Counted from the stretch's first letter, positions 43,013 to 54,928 are shown. The stretch is 64,000 nucleotides of DNA from Euborellia annulipes (GCA_023213315.1 JAKCPI010031576.1:1-64000); one strand, 5' to 3'. Notes: generated by a model not told the origin, from the letters alone. Numbers and translations: made by a program.

Positions 43013-43145
43013 AAATTGAAGAGAGCCGCAGTGCACCGTCTCTACTGTTTTCCGGTAGGTTTTTTTATTGAAACAATTTTAAATTTTTCAATTTTTTATT
43101 AACTGGGCTCTCTTCAATTTATAGAAGGAACCCCGTCCCAGAATC
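43013..43145. mobile_element. 133-bp inverted-repeat element, 15-bp duplication
   Basis: TTGAAGAGAGCC near the left end pairs with GGCTCTCTTCAA near 43110-43121, and a tail (AGAAGGAACCCCGTCCCAGA) follows. TACAAATTGTATTAT flanks both sides (42998-43012 and 43146-43160). A 15-bp duplication suggests target-primed retroposition rather than a cut-and-paste transposase. I recognise no family. Confidence 0.7.
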
Positions 43146-43589
43146 TACAAATTGTATTATTGTATCGTGTATATTTATCTCTTATATGTATATAACTCAT
43201 ACGTATAAATATTAATATTTTATTACAAAAACTAAAAACAGTTAAATAAAATAATATAAAAAAAAATTTAAAAACAACGCTTTTATAAATGTACTAAAAA
43301 GAGAAAAATAATTATGTATAATTTCTTTAAAATTATATTAAAAATCAATATATGTTACTAAAACTAAAAGCGTTGGGCGCGCAAATTAACAATCTCTTGC
43401 AATTTCCATTGCAGAGGATCAACTAACCTTAATTCAAATCAAAAAAAAAAAAAAAAAAAATTAATTAATCTAACTAGTACATATGAGTCACTTTTCAAAC
43501 TGTTTTGCCTAACTACCCGCCAAGTCTATGGTATTAAAATGTATTCATAAAACATATAATAGGCTTATTTATACAATTAAAATTTGAAG

Positions 43590-43640
43590 GGCACACTGAG
43601 CGCAAATCGGTGGATCCGTGGTTCGACTCCCGGCGGCACA
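43590..43640 (+). repeat. tRNA-like 3' half
   Basis: GTGGTTCGACTCCCGGCGGC resembles a tRNA T-arm and acceptor, but GGGCACACTGAGCGCAAATC ahead of it does not fold into D and anticodon arms. It is likely a SINE or tRNA pseudogene scrap rather than a working tRNA. Confidence 0.35.
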
Positions 43641-43679
43641 CCCTTATATCTTTTTTCGGGTACATGAAGTAATATCTAA

Positions 43680-44032
43680 TTATATAAAAATTATTATATA
43701 AATAAATTTTTTCTTTTTTTTTTTCTTTATGAGATCTAAGATGGGAGTCTGTTCAAGAGAAACAGATAGAGAGACACTTCGGTATTATATATAAAATTAA
43801 GAGGGTTTGTTTTTTAATTGCCTGATACGAGTTGAATGGAAAATTGCGGCACTTAATTAAGAAGGCGGGCCCGAGCCAGCTCGCGGGGGGTCCAGGGGGC
43901 GAAATAAAGGCGGGCGGAGTGGCTAGTCATATATTTCATTAGACGCCTTATACTGCCCTATTAGTCGGGAGGGAGGGGAGAAATAATCCTGAACCCCCCC
44001 CCCCCCATAAAAAATTCCTGGCTACGCCTATG
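43680..44032. repeat. Dispersed element, copy inverted at 60.9 kb
   Basis: CTTTATGAGATCTAAGATGG, TTGCCTGATACGAGTTGAAT, AGAAGGCGGGCCCGAGCCAG and the end CCTGGCTACGCCTATG all recur in reverse order and complement at 60930-61270. The CATAG.CGTAG-type end resembles hAT MITE ends. No matching left end or target duplication was found. Confidence 0.8.
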
Positions 44033-44691
44033 CACCACTCTATTGATTAATTCTTCGAACTGCTCTCTTTCCTCTTGCATCTCCTTCCTTATGCCCTCTA
44101 TTTCCTCCTTTATATCTTTATTTTCATTTTGTATTGTTTTTAATTATGCAATATATGTCATTTAGGGCAATTTCTTTCCCGCTTGCATCTTCTCCTTCCT
44201 TATTTTCTTCTGTTTTTCTTCGTTTTTCATTTTGTTTTTCATTTTGAGGCGGTGACCTGTTTGTTTTTGTAGATCTTGAAAAAGTTAATACTCCTTGTCT
44301 AATTTTGAGAAAAGTTACGGTAAAAATAGCACTTTAATGATAAGGAAGTTGTTGAAGGGAGAGGGGCTGTCTTCACACGACTGCGGGCTTTCAGCGTGTC
44401 TTTTTGGATTGTTGCCCCTGGATAATGGGAGATAATCTACTTCTTCTTGTAGTGTAAGGATTAAATAGTGTTAATTTAGTTTTTTTTTCCTTTCTCTGTC
44501 TTAATATCTATTTCTTTAATTTATTTATCAATAGATTAAAAACGAAAGAACTCTCAGTATTTTTTCTTTTCCTTTTTTACTTTCTCATATAGAGAAAGTA
44601 TTGTAATCCTAAAAAAATTCGACTTCGAGATTTTGATGTTTCTCCACGTTTTAGACCTCCCTGAGTCCAAAAATACCATTTTGGGCATTAT

Positions 44692-44950
44692 CAGTAGTGC
44701 AACTAGGTGGGAGCGAAGGTGGGCGCTTGCCCCCTCCGGCTCAGTCGCTTCAAGCGTTTGGCGCCCCTCGATTCAGACATAGGCGCCCTAGGCCATCTAA
44801 AATATAGCCCAGGGACGGTGATTTTATCATATTCTTTCGATAAATTGTCCTAAAAATTGATAGATTTCTTTGAAATTATTTTACAATTTAAAAAACGGCG
44901 CCCTAGTTGAGCTTCGCCCCCTCCGCCCTCAAAGGCTAGATACGCCGCTG
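44692..44950. mobile_element. hAT MITE with 8-bp target duplication
   Basis: Ends are CAGTAGTGCAACTAGGTGGG and AAGGCTAGATACGCCGCTG, flanked by GGCATTAT (44684-44691 and 44951-44958). Inside are GGCGCCCTA and GTTGAGCTTCGCCCCC, shared with the hAT-like elements at 1593 and 23067, of which this may be an internally deleted derivative. The host around it is the TTACTTTCTC repeat family, whose GGCATTATGTCTG sequence it interrupts. Confidence 0.9.
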
Positions 44951-44967
44951 GGCATTATGTCTGTATG

Positions 44968-45510
<543 letters not shown>

Positions 45511-45549
45511 ATATTTCGCATATATATAAATGAATGCGTGTATGTTTAA

Positions 45550-46865
45550 CCCATATAATCCCGGTGGTGCGAAAACGCACCATTTCGTATATTATTTTAA
45601 AATCTTATTTTTCTAAAAAAGTACTTGAAATAAATTATTGGTGTTTGTTTTATATTAAAGCCAAGACTCTATTCTCCATGGAAATTCACTCATTCACTTG
45701 TCAAAGTTTAATAGAAGGTCACAGGGTTTGTCTAAAGTTGTCACTAATTTTCACTTCTGAAATTTCATCGACTTCTCGAAGAAAAGATTAAATTTCTACT
45801 TTATAATTCGCTCATATTCAAATAAAAGGTGTCTCTTATGTTTTTTAGAGAGTTACTAAATGATATCCAATAGTTAGCTATTATGTCAATTTGTAAGTTT
45901 TAGAGATATAGGGCCATCTTTTTAAATGGTGCGAAAACGCACCACCGGGCACATGGGATATCAAAATTATCACTACTTTCCACGCCTTAACACTACGTAG
46001 CGAAGAGGAAAAAAGTGGAATTGGTCCAAATTTTCGACTTGCTGATTACAAAGAAAATACACATAATTAAAAAGCATTATTATTATTAGGCCTATATTAT
46101 TATTTTTATTTATTTAGAGGTTAAAGGTATTTTGTTTTTGATTTAGGATTGGAACAACCTATCAAACCATTGACGCTCAACGGCTCCTAACGATTGAATC
46201 CGTCTTGTTTTAGGTTTCTTACTGATTCAAATTGCAAAAAAGAAATCGAGCACCCACTACTGGTTGATATGTATAATAAAAATATGGACGGCATTGATCG
46301 TTTCGATGAAAACAACGCCGTTTATCGGCAACATAGGTATTCGTTCGAAGAAATGGTGGTGGGCAATTCTTTCTTTCTTTAGAGAATAGATTTTTGTATC
46401 CAAAATGCCTGGCATCTGTGTAGAGATCCTGCAATTTGAAGCAGTAGGAAGCCTAAAGCAAGAGGGATTCAATCGTTAGGAGTGTTTAGTGTCAATGGTT
46501 TGATCGGTTGTTCCAATCCTAAATCAAAAACAAAATACCTTTACCCTCTAAATAAATAAAAATAATAATAATAGGCCTAATAATAATAATGTCTATTATT
46601 CTTTTGTATTTTCTTGGTAACCCGGAAGCCAAAAATTTGGACCAATTCCATTTCCTTCCTCTTCGCTATACACTCTTATGTAGTTAATAGCCGGGGAACT
46701 TTTGACATCCCATGTGCCCGGTGGTGCGTTTTCGCACCATGCTCTAATTCATCCTAAAAAAGGAATTGAGAAAAAAAAATTATTTTCATGTTCTAGGACC
46801 CAATCGTGACCACATATCAAAAAATAAAAAAATCCGTGACCAAAAAAGTTTTGGGCTTATATGGG
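45550..46865 (+). mobile_element. piggyBac element with TTAA duplication
   Basis: Ends CCCATATAATCCC and the complement of CCCATATAAGCCC are flanked by TTAA on both sides (45546-45549 and 46866-46869), diagnostic for piggyBac. GGTGCGAAAACGCACC palindromes occur near both ends (45562 and 45929 left, 46722 right). An inner inverted repeat of about 280 bp (45929-46215 and 46450-46740) flanks a transposase remnant. It is internally deleted and non-autonomous. Confidence 0.9.
46194..46490 (+). pseudogene. piggyBac transposase C-terminal fragment
   Basis: LLVDMYNKNMDGIDRFDENN then AVYRQHRYSFEEMV matches the piggyBac MYN..MGGVDRFD...YR signature, where the third catalytic Asp lies in VD. The start before it is out of frame, the WWW motif is lost and a stop follows SFFL. 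Past a shift, IDFCIQNAWHLCRDPAI matches the downstream NAW.LYR block. It sits at the centre of the palindrome in the element at 45550-46865. Confidence 0.85.
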
Positions 46866-47024
46866 TTAAGTAAAATCGTTTGGTAGGTATTCTTAAAACA
46901 AAATTGTGCAACAAGGATTTGATTTAAATAAATAATTGTTAAAAAAAAAAATTGAAAAATTTTATTATTTTTTTTTATTTTAATAATTTTTATCTTCTCT
47001 TAGACTTCCGAGGCTCAGTTTCAA

Positions 47025-47056
47025 TCAGCCCGCGGCCCACGGGTTGGGAACCGCTG
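47025..47056. mobile_element. Lone hAT-type 3' end
   Basis: GGCCCACGGGTTGGGAACCG followed by CTG is the usual hAT terminal repeat (CAG.GGTTCCCAACC) read from the right side. No matching left end or 8-bp duplication (CTCTATAT is next) was found within reach. Confidence 0.45.
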
Positions 47057-48331
47057 CTCTATATATATTAATATTAACATATATAGAGGTAAGAGAAAGA
47101 AAAATCTATATTTATAATAGCAGAGTGTCCGTCTGTCCGTCTGTCACCAACTTGCCGTAATTTTGCCATCTTATAGAGGACGTTATCGAGAGTCCAGGAA
47201 AAAGACTCGGGTCCGCAATTTATCGAAAGGGCAGACGCAAAAAATTATAGAATTTGCCAATTGGATAGCATTGAGTTGATTGTCTGGCCTTATGAAAAAT
47301 TAAAAGCAATTAATTAAAATAATTAAATAATTAAATCTCTCTAAGGAAAAATAATAAAAATTGTTATATAATTAAATTTTTATTTATTTTTTTTCTTTAT
47401 GGACTCGAATTGAATAAAGACAGACAGCCTTGCAAGCAAATGGTGTGCATATTACAAGGCACCGCCGGCAAGTGCTGCGCCTCTGGTGTCCATTCTATAA
47501 ACCCTTTTGTTAAAATGAAATTAATCTAATTTAATCAAACAAATTTCATAAAATTAGTATAAATATCACGAAGGGGACAACCTAAAGGGGGGAGGGAAGG
47601 GGGCCTAAAAGGCGCCCCCCTCCTCGAAAAAGCAAAAATTCAAATATTGTGGTATATGGGGCTCTGGAGTTGCATTTGAATAGAAAGAAAGCGAAGGTAA
47701 TGAGTGCGAGTGAGATGGAGAGAGTCGCTTAAAGATGCTGACTCTCCGCTCTTGGTGCACGCAAACAATGCGCTTGGCGTCATCTTTTCCCAGAAGCTAT
47801 TAAAGACAGAAATAAAAAAAAATAAAACTATTTGTTTTTTTTTTTTTATATTCATCAAATTAGAAGAAAAAAACAAATTAAATAATTTAAAAAAATGAAT
47901 ATGAAAAAATTATTTTAATAAAGGAAATAAATATATTCTAACTTTTGATTGATTATTGAGGTGGGATTTCTTTATTTTTCTTCCTGAGACGGGTGTTAGA
48001 GTTAATTGTATTTTCAATTTATATTTGGGCCTCTAAGATCATTTGACTTTTGGGAAATTAAATAAAATGGCTTCCAGCAGGTGAGAGACTCAACACTCAG
48101 CGGGTCACCTATCCACGGTCCAGCAGTTCTCAGCCTTGCTTGACCCGAATTTTCTCGATTTTTTTCTGCCTTTTCTCAGAAGCTATTAAATTTAAAAATG
48201 TTATTTTTTTTATACTCAACAAATTAAAAAATATCAAACAATTAAAAAAATTATTTTAATAATTACCTTCGATAATTAAAAATCTATTCAGTTTTTGAAA
48301 AAATGTCAAAGAATAAAAACTTTTTAAAATA

Positions 48332-50411
48332 ATAATAATAGTTTAGTTTATTTGATTAAATATTTTTTTTATACATTTAGAACACAAAAAAATATACAAA
48401 ATTACATTTTATTTCCTCTATCTTCCAAAGTTCAAAATATGATCTTTCAATAATCTCTTAAATTTATTAAAATCATTTTTTATTTCCTTCATTTCTCTGG
48501 GCAACTTATTAAACAATGAGAGAAAAAAAATATCCTCTTGTATCTCTTTGTTGTCTTACATTTATCGATTATAAAATTATTTTTATCTCTCAATTCATAC
48601 TTATTTTCACCCAATTTTAGTTTTTCTGCAAGATATTGTGGCATTAGGTTATTATTAATTCTATATATGACATTCAGGGAGTTAAACAATATTCTTTCAC
48701 TGACACTATACAAATCTAAAGTTTTCAACATTATATTTATAGATGTGTACCTACTACATTTCAGTATAAGTCTCATACATCTATTCTGTCTTTTTTGTAA
48801 ATCATCTATACAATATCTTGGAAGGATGTTCAAAAGAGTGCTACAATAATTTATGTGAGGTTCTATAATTGATTTATACATTAATAGTTTTGTTGACATT
48901 GACAAATTTTTAGATATTCTTCCCAAAAAATAACATTTTTTCGAAATTTTATTTAACAAATAATTTCCATGTTCTTTAAAATTTAAATCTTTATCAATTA
49001 TTACACCTAGGTATTTTATTTTATCTACTTCTTCCAAGATATTGTTGTTAATTCTAAGTGGCTCAACATTTACATCTTTAGCATTTAATTTTATATATTT
49101 ACATTTTTTCATATTAAGAGCCATGTTATTATGACATAAATACATATATAAACTCTTTAAATCTTCATTTATTTTAACAATCATTTCTCTACTATTATGA
49201 CCACTCACATACAACATGGTGTTATCAGCAAAAACATTAACTTTACAATGCTTTATACATTTTTCAATATCATTTATATACAGTAAAAATAATAATGGAC
49301 CCAACACTGTTCCTTGTGGTACTCCGAAATTTACCAGAATTTTCTCCGAGTAAGAGCCGTCGTAGTTCACTATCTGGTATCTATGATTAAGATATGACTT
49401 AAACCAGTTCAACACATTTCCCCTTATTCCATATTTATTTAATTTGTCCAATAGTATCTTCCTATTCACTGTTTCGAATGCCCTTTTATAATCGAGAAAT
49501 ACCGCAATCACCATTTCACCCCTCTCAAAATCCTCTAGCCATTCATCAGTTATTTTTAGTAGAATACTTTCACATGAATGATGTGGCCTAAATCCAGATT
49601 GATAAGTCGACAGAATATTAAATTTCTCACAAAAAGTCATTAATTGTTCTTTCACGGCCATTTCTAAAATTTTTTCATACACAGGGATGGTATTTATAGG
49701 TCTAAATTCACTGCATTTATTTGTCCCAGTTATTTTTGGCACAGGTATTACTGTCGATGTCTTCCAATTTTCAGGAAATTTTCCTCCTCTCAATGAAGAA
49801 TTTATTACGTTCAAAAATCTATTAGCAATGATATCTATTGCATCCCTTATAATTTCTGTCGTCAGTCCATCCTCTCCACACCCTCCCGTATTCTTCAAAT
49901 CCTTGATCATCCTCTTTAATTCCTTCATATCCAATCTCTTGAAATCCAAAAACTCTCCCTCTGCTGCATCTTCGTTTGTATAAATAGGGCATGAATCTTT
50001 CCATTTGAGTCTTTCTTCATTTATTTCTTTTACGATTTCCTCAATACTTTTGACAAAATAGTCATTAAATTTATTTGCTATTTTAAAGGGCTGCCTTATA
50101 TTTTCATTTTCAAATACTATACTTTCAGGCAATTCATTTTTTTTATCTGGTAACAATAATTTTAAAGTTTTCCACATTTCTCTACTATTTCTTTTGTTTT
50201 TATCGATCAATTCATAATAATATTTATTTTTAGCATACTTCATCTTGTTGACCACCTTGTTTCTCATTTTCTTATATTCTTCCCACAAGTTCTCATCTTT
50301 AGTTTCTTTAAAATCCTTGTATATCCTGTCTCTTTCGTTCATTACATCTATAATGTCCTGATTTATCCATTTATTATTGCCTGAATTTAGGGGAATAGAG
50401 TAATTTATCAC
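48332..50411 (-). pseudogene. LINE ORF2 fragment with intact 640-codon frame, dead RT
   Basis: Minus strand, open from 50411 to 48489. Residues 1-110 are the post-endonuclease linker (NKWINQDIIDVMNERD, MWKTLKLLLPDKK). RT follows: CGEDGLTTEIIRDAIDII near 180, FRPINTIPVYEKILEMAVKE near 245, YQSGFRPHHSCESILLK near 280, FLDYKRAFETVN near 315, FGVPQGTVLGPLLFLLYIND near 365 and the catalytic box as FADNTMLY near 397, with Asn for the second Asp. A C-terminal helical region runs to 640. A 3' (TAA)n-like tail is at 48332-48342. It is 5'-truncated: no endonuclease. It sits inside hAT-interior sequence (48283-48330 and 50403-50660). Confidence 0.93.
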
Positions 50412-50660
50412 AATATGATAAAAAAATAGAAAATTTCGAAATTTCTGAAAAAACTTATTAGGTAAAGTACTACTTTCAAGTGACGTACTTACTCCAAAAG
50501 TTGATAGAAATCTATAATTTTAGTGTAAGGAGCATATACCAAATTTCATCCATCTAACTGCTTTGGTTTTTAAGCAATCGTGTTTACACACACACACACA
50601 CTCAAACGTAATTCCAAAAGAATATACCAGAAAGTCTCGGGGAAGTCATTCCCCATATTC
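50403..50660. repeat. hAT-element interior fragment next to LINE
   Basis: This corresponds to 1935-2170 and 23390-23610: GAAATTTCTGAAAAAACTTA, GCTTTGGTTTTTAAGCAATC, AAGTCTCGGGGAAGTCATTC. The left continuation is at 48283-48330, so the LINE inserted here, at about AAAATTGAGTAATTTATC. Confidence 0.75.
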
Positions 50661-51738
50661 TTCTATTTTAATATCTACCTCTTTAAATCTATTAATGAAT
50701 GAAAATCGAAAGTGCTCTATCCTAGCACAAATTTAAAGAAAGAGAAAATTAATAATTTAATCCATTAAAATATTCTAAAAATCAAGGTCAACCATTCATA
50801 TATATATTTGTTAAAACAAAAATAAAATATTATAAAATAAATTCTCAATTTTTATATTAAGAGGTATTTACCAAGAGCAGATTATAATTTCAATTAAAGT
50901 CGATTCTAGCCGCCGCACGTAGACAAATTGTAAAGAGCCAAGCAATCACCAAGTGATATAAATTTATTATTTTTAAACAATATTGTTATTTAAACAAAAA
51001 ATGATTTTAAAATAAAAATAGGCTATTTTCTTTAGAGTTAAAAAAAAAAATCTAACATTTTTATTCGCTTCTCCTTAAAAAAATTTAATTTAAGCTTGTA
51101 ACCAGCAAATTAATTTATTTTAATTTCGATTCTAATTTCCCAATATTATTTTTTATTTTTTTATCTAATTCTCAAGTAGAAAATCCGTTTATTTTCTCTA
51201 AAATTTTTCTAACGTCTTTTAACGACTTTTGTATAAAATTGTCCGTCTCCTCATGCGAACGACACGAGCACAATTCAATTGCTTTGTGACTTAATTAATG
51301 ACCCAGTTTTTTTTTTCTCTAATTAAAATATTTCTACGTTCTACAACTTGTTACCTGTTATACATTTTTATCGTTATTTATTATATTATTGTATCATTTT
51401 AAAGAAGAATTAAACCAATTACGTGTTAATTAATAATTGTTAAATCAAAAATTTCGTGTTGTCATTTGGTGTGTGTGCGTGTGAACCCTTCCCCCACCAT
51501 CAACCATCTTCAACGATAATTTGGCAACGGGAAACGAAAATTCAACAATGTTGGTACCCAACCTGGAGCCAGCAGAAAATCATCTATCATAAATAGCATC
51601 CAATCCTGGAGCTAACTGCATAATAATTATTATAAATGGCACCCAATCTAGGGCAAACTTTATAATATCTATTATAAGCTTTTTATTACAATGTAAAAAA
51701 GAAATATTATTTTTATTCTTATTTTAATAAATAAATTT
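50661..51738. other. No gene recognised in AT-rich intron
   Basis: Only AT-rich sequence with short runs is visible. Three loosely related phrases (AACCTGGAGCCAGC, AATCCTGGAGCTAAC, AATCTAGGGCAAAC) between 51560 and 51655 look like a decayed short tandem repeat. No domain or exon was recognised. Confidence 0.4.
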
Positions 51739-52036
51739 AGTTACCTTCAAGTTTTTGACAAGTAGCTAAATACCTTTCTTTTTGCCATTTTTTAATGTCA
51801 TCGAAAAGAAAAATATCCGATAACTTTATTGAACCCCAATCTAAAAAAAAAAATTTATTCTTCGTGTAAAGGTTTAAATCCACCAGCTTATGAATCAGTC
51901 TCAAGTGATTCAGAAGAAGATGAAATTGATACTGATTTTGAGAAATTCTGCGCCTTAGTATCCAATGCAATCAATCTATTTCAGAAAAATTCCTGGGCCT
52001 TCAGATATTTCTCAAGTGATATGTGAGAGTGCATGC
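51739..52036 (+). pseudogene. Unrecognised coding-like remnant, acidic
   Basis: Plus strand. MSSKRKISDNFIEPQSKKKN (about 51796-51855, basic, nuclear-signal-like), then after a one- or two-base shift in an A-run GLNPPAYESVSSDSEEDEID and FCALVSNAINLFQ. The combination of a basic start and an acidic serine-rich stretch resembles the N-terminus of a transposase or nuclear protein, but no family is recognisable. A hAT MITE interrupts shortly after, and a similar reading (KLKMFPCTTFGKVS) continues past it. Confidence 0.3.
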
Positions 52037-52040
52037 CAAC

Positions 52041-52226
52041 CAGGGCCGGATCTAGGGGGGGGGCAGTGGGTGAATGTGCCCCGGGCGGCAGATATCAGGG
52101 GGCGGCAATTAAAGAAAGATTTACTAAAAACAAGGTAAAATGATATGAATTTTGTATAGAAAATTTTAAGGAGGGGGCGGCAAATTAACTTTGCCCCCCC
52201 TAAAAAATCTCCTAGTTCCGGCCCTG
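52041..52226. mobile_element. hAT MITE, 186 bp, 8-bp duplication
   Basis: Ends CAGGGCCGGATCTAGGGG and CTAGTTCCGGCCCTG, flanked by ATGCCAAC (52033-52040 and 52227-52234). The interior has GGGGGCGGCAA direct repeats at both sides. It is non-coding. Confidence 0.92.
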
Positions 52227-52279
52227 ATGCCAACCAAAACTGAAAATGTTTCCTTGCACGACATTCGGTAAGGTTTCAA

Positions 52280-53103
52280 CAGAGTTGGGTTATTTACATG
52301 ATTTTGCAGTTATTTACAAAAAATCTCGTAAATAACTGTAATTTATTTAAATAACTCGGGTGCGCATGCGCGAACCCCTCGAGAAAGGAAATTATCAGAT
52401 AAAATTCATCAGATTCAAACAAAAACAAGATTCATACTTAATAATTTCACATTTTATATATTTAAAAATAATATGAGATGCTTTTAAAATGTTTTAATCC
52501 AAATTTTGTTTTTTTCTTTATTAGCAATATAAAATGCTTCTTGAAAGATCTAATTAAGATAAAATTAAATAGTATAGTTTTTCCTTCTATTTATATTCTT
52601 GTTATATTTTAGAAACCAAAACAAATATTACTTGTGAATTTTTTCAAAATCTTGAGGATTCATATAGTAATGGAGGGTTGCCAGACCAGATACCACTTTT
52701 CGGGTCATATATATTCTAAAATTAATTTTCCAAATGTTTAGTTCCTTATCTGAAACAAAAATTAAAAATTAAAAGCAAACTGAATATAATTAATCTGATA
52801 TTAATTAATTAAAGAAAATAATAAATATACTTTCAAATGAAATGACAGTTGTAGGTTAGATTACCATATTTAATTTTTGAATTTCATTTTTTAATTATTT
52901 TATTAACATTTTGATTATATTATTCACTAAATAAAAAGAAAACAACATCGCCAATGCTCTAAAACACAAAAAATATGAAATAACTTGTTTTTTTCAGGCA
53001 GTTGGTTTTTTACAGTTATTTACGACGACCTAGTTATTTACAAGGTAGTAATTTACGCGTAAATAACCGTGTAATTTATTCGGTAAATAGCTTGCCAGCT
53101 TTG
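52280..53103. mobile_element. hAT-like element, 824 bp, near-exact 8-bp duplication
   Basis: CAGAGTTGGGTTATTTAC on the left and GGTAAATAGCTTGCCAGCTTTG on the right form imperfect inverted ends. GGTTTCAA and AGTTTCAA flank (7 of 8 identical). Repeated TTATTTAC/GTAAATAA subterminal motifs occur at both ends (52290-52345, 53015-53095), as expected for hAT transposase binding sites. No transposase was recognised in the AT-rich interior. Confidence 0.72.
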
Positions 53104-53151
53104 AGTTTCAAGTAATTTCAGTGCTGGTTGGTATGACATTTACAAATGGCT

Positions 53152-53378
53152 CAGGGGCGTATATAGAAATTTTTTTCGGGGAGGCCTGATCTCAAAAATT
53201 TTTCTGCGAAACATTTTTTTTGCGCTGAACCAAAAAATTTTCCCGTTCGAAAAAATATTTTACCTTTTTTTTAGAGACGCAAAATTTTTCTATATTCCTA
53301 TATATGTATTTTATTTATTTAGGGAATTTCGGGGGGGCCCGGGCCCCCCTCGGTCCCCCCCCCTTTTATACGCCCCTG
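53152..53378. mobile_element. hAT MITE, 227 bp, 8-bp duplication
   Basis: Ends CAGGGGCGTATATAGAAA and TTTTATACGCCCCTG, with flanking AAATGGCT (53144-53151 and 53379-53386). The interior module AAAATATTTTACCTTTTTTT...GAGACGC is shared with elements at 54398, 59386 and 61430. Confidence 0.92.
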
Positions 53379-53639
53379 AAATGGCTTGAACATAGTGTAA
53401 CAGAAGACTGTTTATTGCTTTGTAGGCCGCTTTTTTCCATCAAAAAATGATGGCAAAACAGTTTTTGTGAATTTAGGATATAGAAAATGGAAAAAAGCCA
53501 ACAGTGTTGAAGGCTTTAAAAAGCATGAAAATTCTGAAGTTAATAAACAAGCCGAACTTTGTTATCAGTGCAAGATTAACCATTAGGCAGAGAAGGCGAT
53601 CGCCTATGGACCCAACGCTTTTTAGGCTCCTCGAAAATG

Positions 53640-53790
53640 ATTTTTTTAACTCTTTTTCGGCATCTGAGGTCATTTAGACTCCGCCCTGTTCATTTAGATT
53701 GATTGGTGGCCAATTCAAATAAAATTAATTTTTGCCTCGAATGCGAACCCGGGATCCCTAAAAGTGGCAAGCATCGCAAGGGAATATATA
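53640..53790 (-). mobile_element. Decayed tRNA-derived SINE
   Basis: Minus strand. A B-box-like GGGATCCCGGGTTCGCATTC and a body with CTAAATGACCTCAGATGCCG match the SINE at 35517. The 5' head is degraded and no clear target duplication was found. Confidence 0.6.
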
Positions 53791-53984
53791 TAATTATTTT
53801 TCAGGGGCCCGAACTCATTTTTGAAGATTCCCCCCTCCCTCTCTTTATAAACATATTTTGAAATTATGTTTAATTCAATAAGAAAAGCTTTATGGAAATT
53901 TTATGAAAATTTTTAAAATGAATATAATTTTTACACGACCTTTTGGGGACAAAACAAAAAGAAAGTTATGCATTTAATTCAATT

Positions 53985-54397
53985 TTTACTTTCTCTTACC
54001 TATATATGCTAATATATAGAGAGAAAGTATTGGATTCATCACAAAAATTCGATCTCGAGATTTTGGGGGATATACACGTTTTGAGGTTCCTTGAGTCCAA
54101 AAAAATGGTGTTTGCAACATGGTCTGCGTGTGTATCTGTGAACAAAATATCTCAAGAAAGAAAAGAGTTAGGAAGGTGAAATTTTATATTTAAGTTAGGT
54201 ACCCTCCTGGCACGTGACACGAAGCTTTTGAACAAAATCGACCAAAGAGTATTACATTTTCAGTTTTTTTTTTCGATTTTCTCAAAATTCGCTCCAACGA
54301 TTTTGATTAAAATTCAAAGATCAATTATTTTTTAGATATATATTCTCATTTTGCCCTGAAAATTGTTTGAAGTACACTTTACTTTTATACTTCATAG
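53985..54397. repeat. TTACTTTCTCTTACC family repeat, copy 3
   Basis: TTTACTTTCTCTTACCTATA, GAGAAAGTATTGGATTCATC, CTCGAGATTTTG and AAATTTTATATTTAAGTTAG follow the order seen at 5450-5900. It is cut at its right side by the hAT element at 54398 and resumes at 54937. Confidence 0.7.
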
Positions 54398-54928
54398 TAG
54401 GGCTGGACGGTAATGGATTTTCATTACCGACCTCGATAATGAAAAAAAATCCGGTTTTTCTCGAAAGTCGGTAAAAATTTTTTACCGCCCGCGGAACCAA
54501 AGTTTGCCGCCGCGGAACATTTTTTTTTTCGCGGAACCAAAATTTTTTCCCGTCCGAAAAAATATTTTACCTTTTTTTAGAGACGCCATTTTTTTCTGCC
54601 GCCCGCGGCACAGAAATTTGTCGCCGCGGCACATTTTTTTTCGCGGAACCAAAATTTTCCCCGTCCGAAAAAATATTTTACCTTTTTTTTAAAGACGCCA
54701 ATTTTTTGCCGCCCGCGGGACAGAAATTTGCCGCCGCGGAACCAAAGTTTGCCGCCGCGGCACATTTTTGTTTTTCGCGGAACAAAAATTTTTTGCCGTC
54801 CGAAAAATAAGTTTTTACCGACTTTCGAAAAAAAACCGGTTTTTACCGAATTAGAGGTTCGTTACCGCGTTTTCGGTAAAAAATTTTTACCGGTTTTTAC
54901 CGGTAAACCGGTTTACCGTCCAGCCCTA
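54398..54928. mobile_element. hAT-like element with CCGCGG arrays, 8-bp duplication
   Basis: Ends TAGGGCTGGACGGTAATG and TTACCGTCCAGCCCTA, flanked by CTTCATAG (54390-54397 and 54929-54936). Subterminal ACCGGTTT/GGTAAAAA motifs repeat near both ends. The middle holds three imperfect units with GCGGAACCAAA, CGTCCGAAAAAATATTTTAC and GCCGCCGCGG. The unit is shared with the MITEs at 53152 and 59386. Confidence 0.9.

Noticed and set aside
43590..43640. tRNA gene
   Set aside because: Only the T-arm and acceptor-like half is present, and no cloverleaf can be built upstream.
47103..47480. Third Helitron starting TCTATATTTATAATAGCAGA
   Set aside because: The 5' resemblance is short, and no hairpin with CTRR end could be found downstream. 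Left unannotated.
51829..52026. Acidic 65-codon frame as a host gene exon
   Set aside because: It lies in a kinase intron on the same strand but fits no DGK sequence, and its frame is interrupted by A-run shifts. Kept only as an unrecognised remnant.
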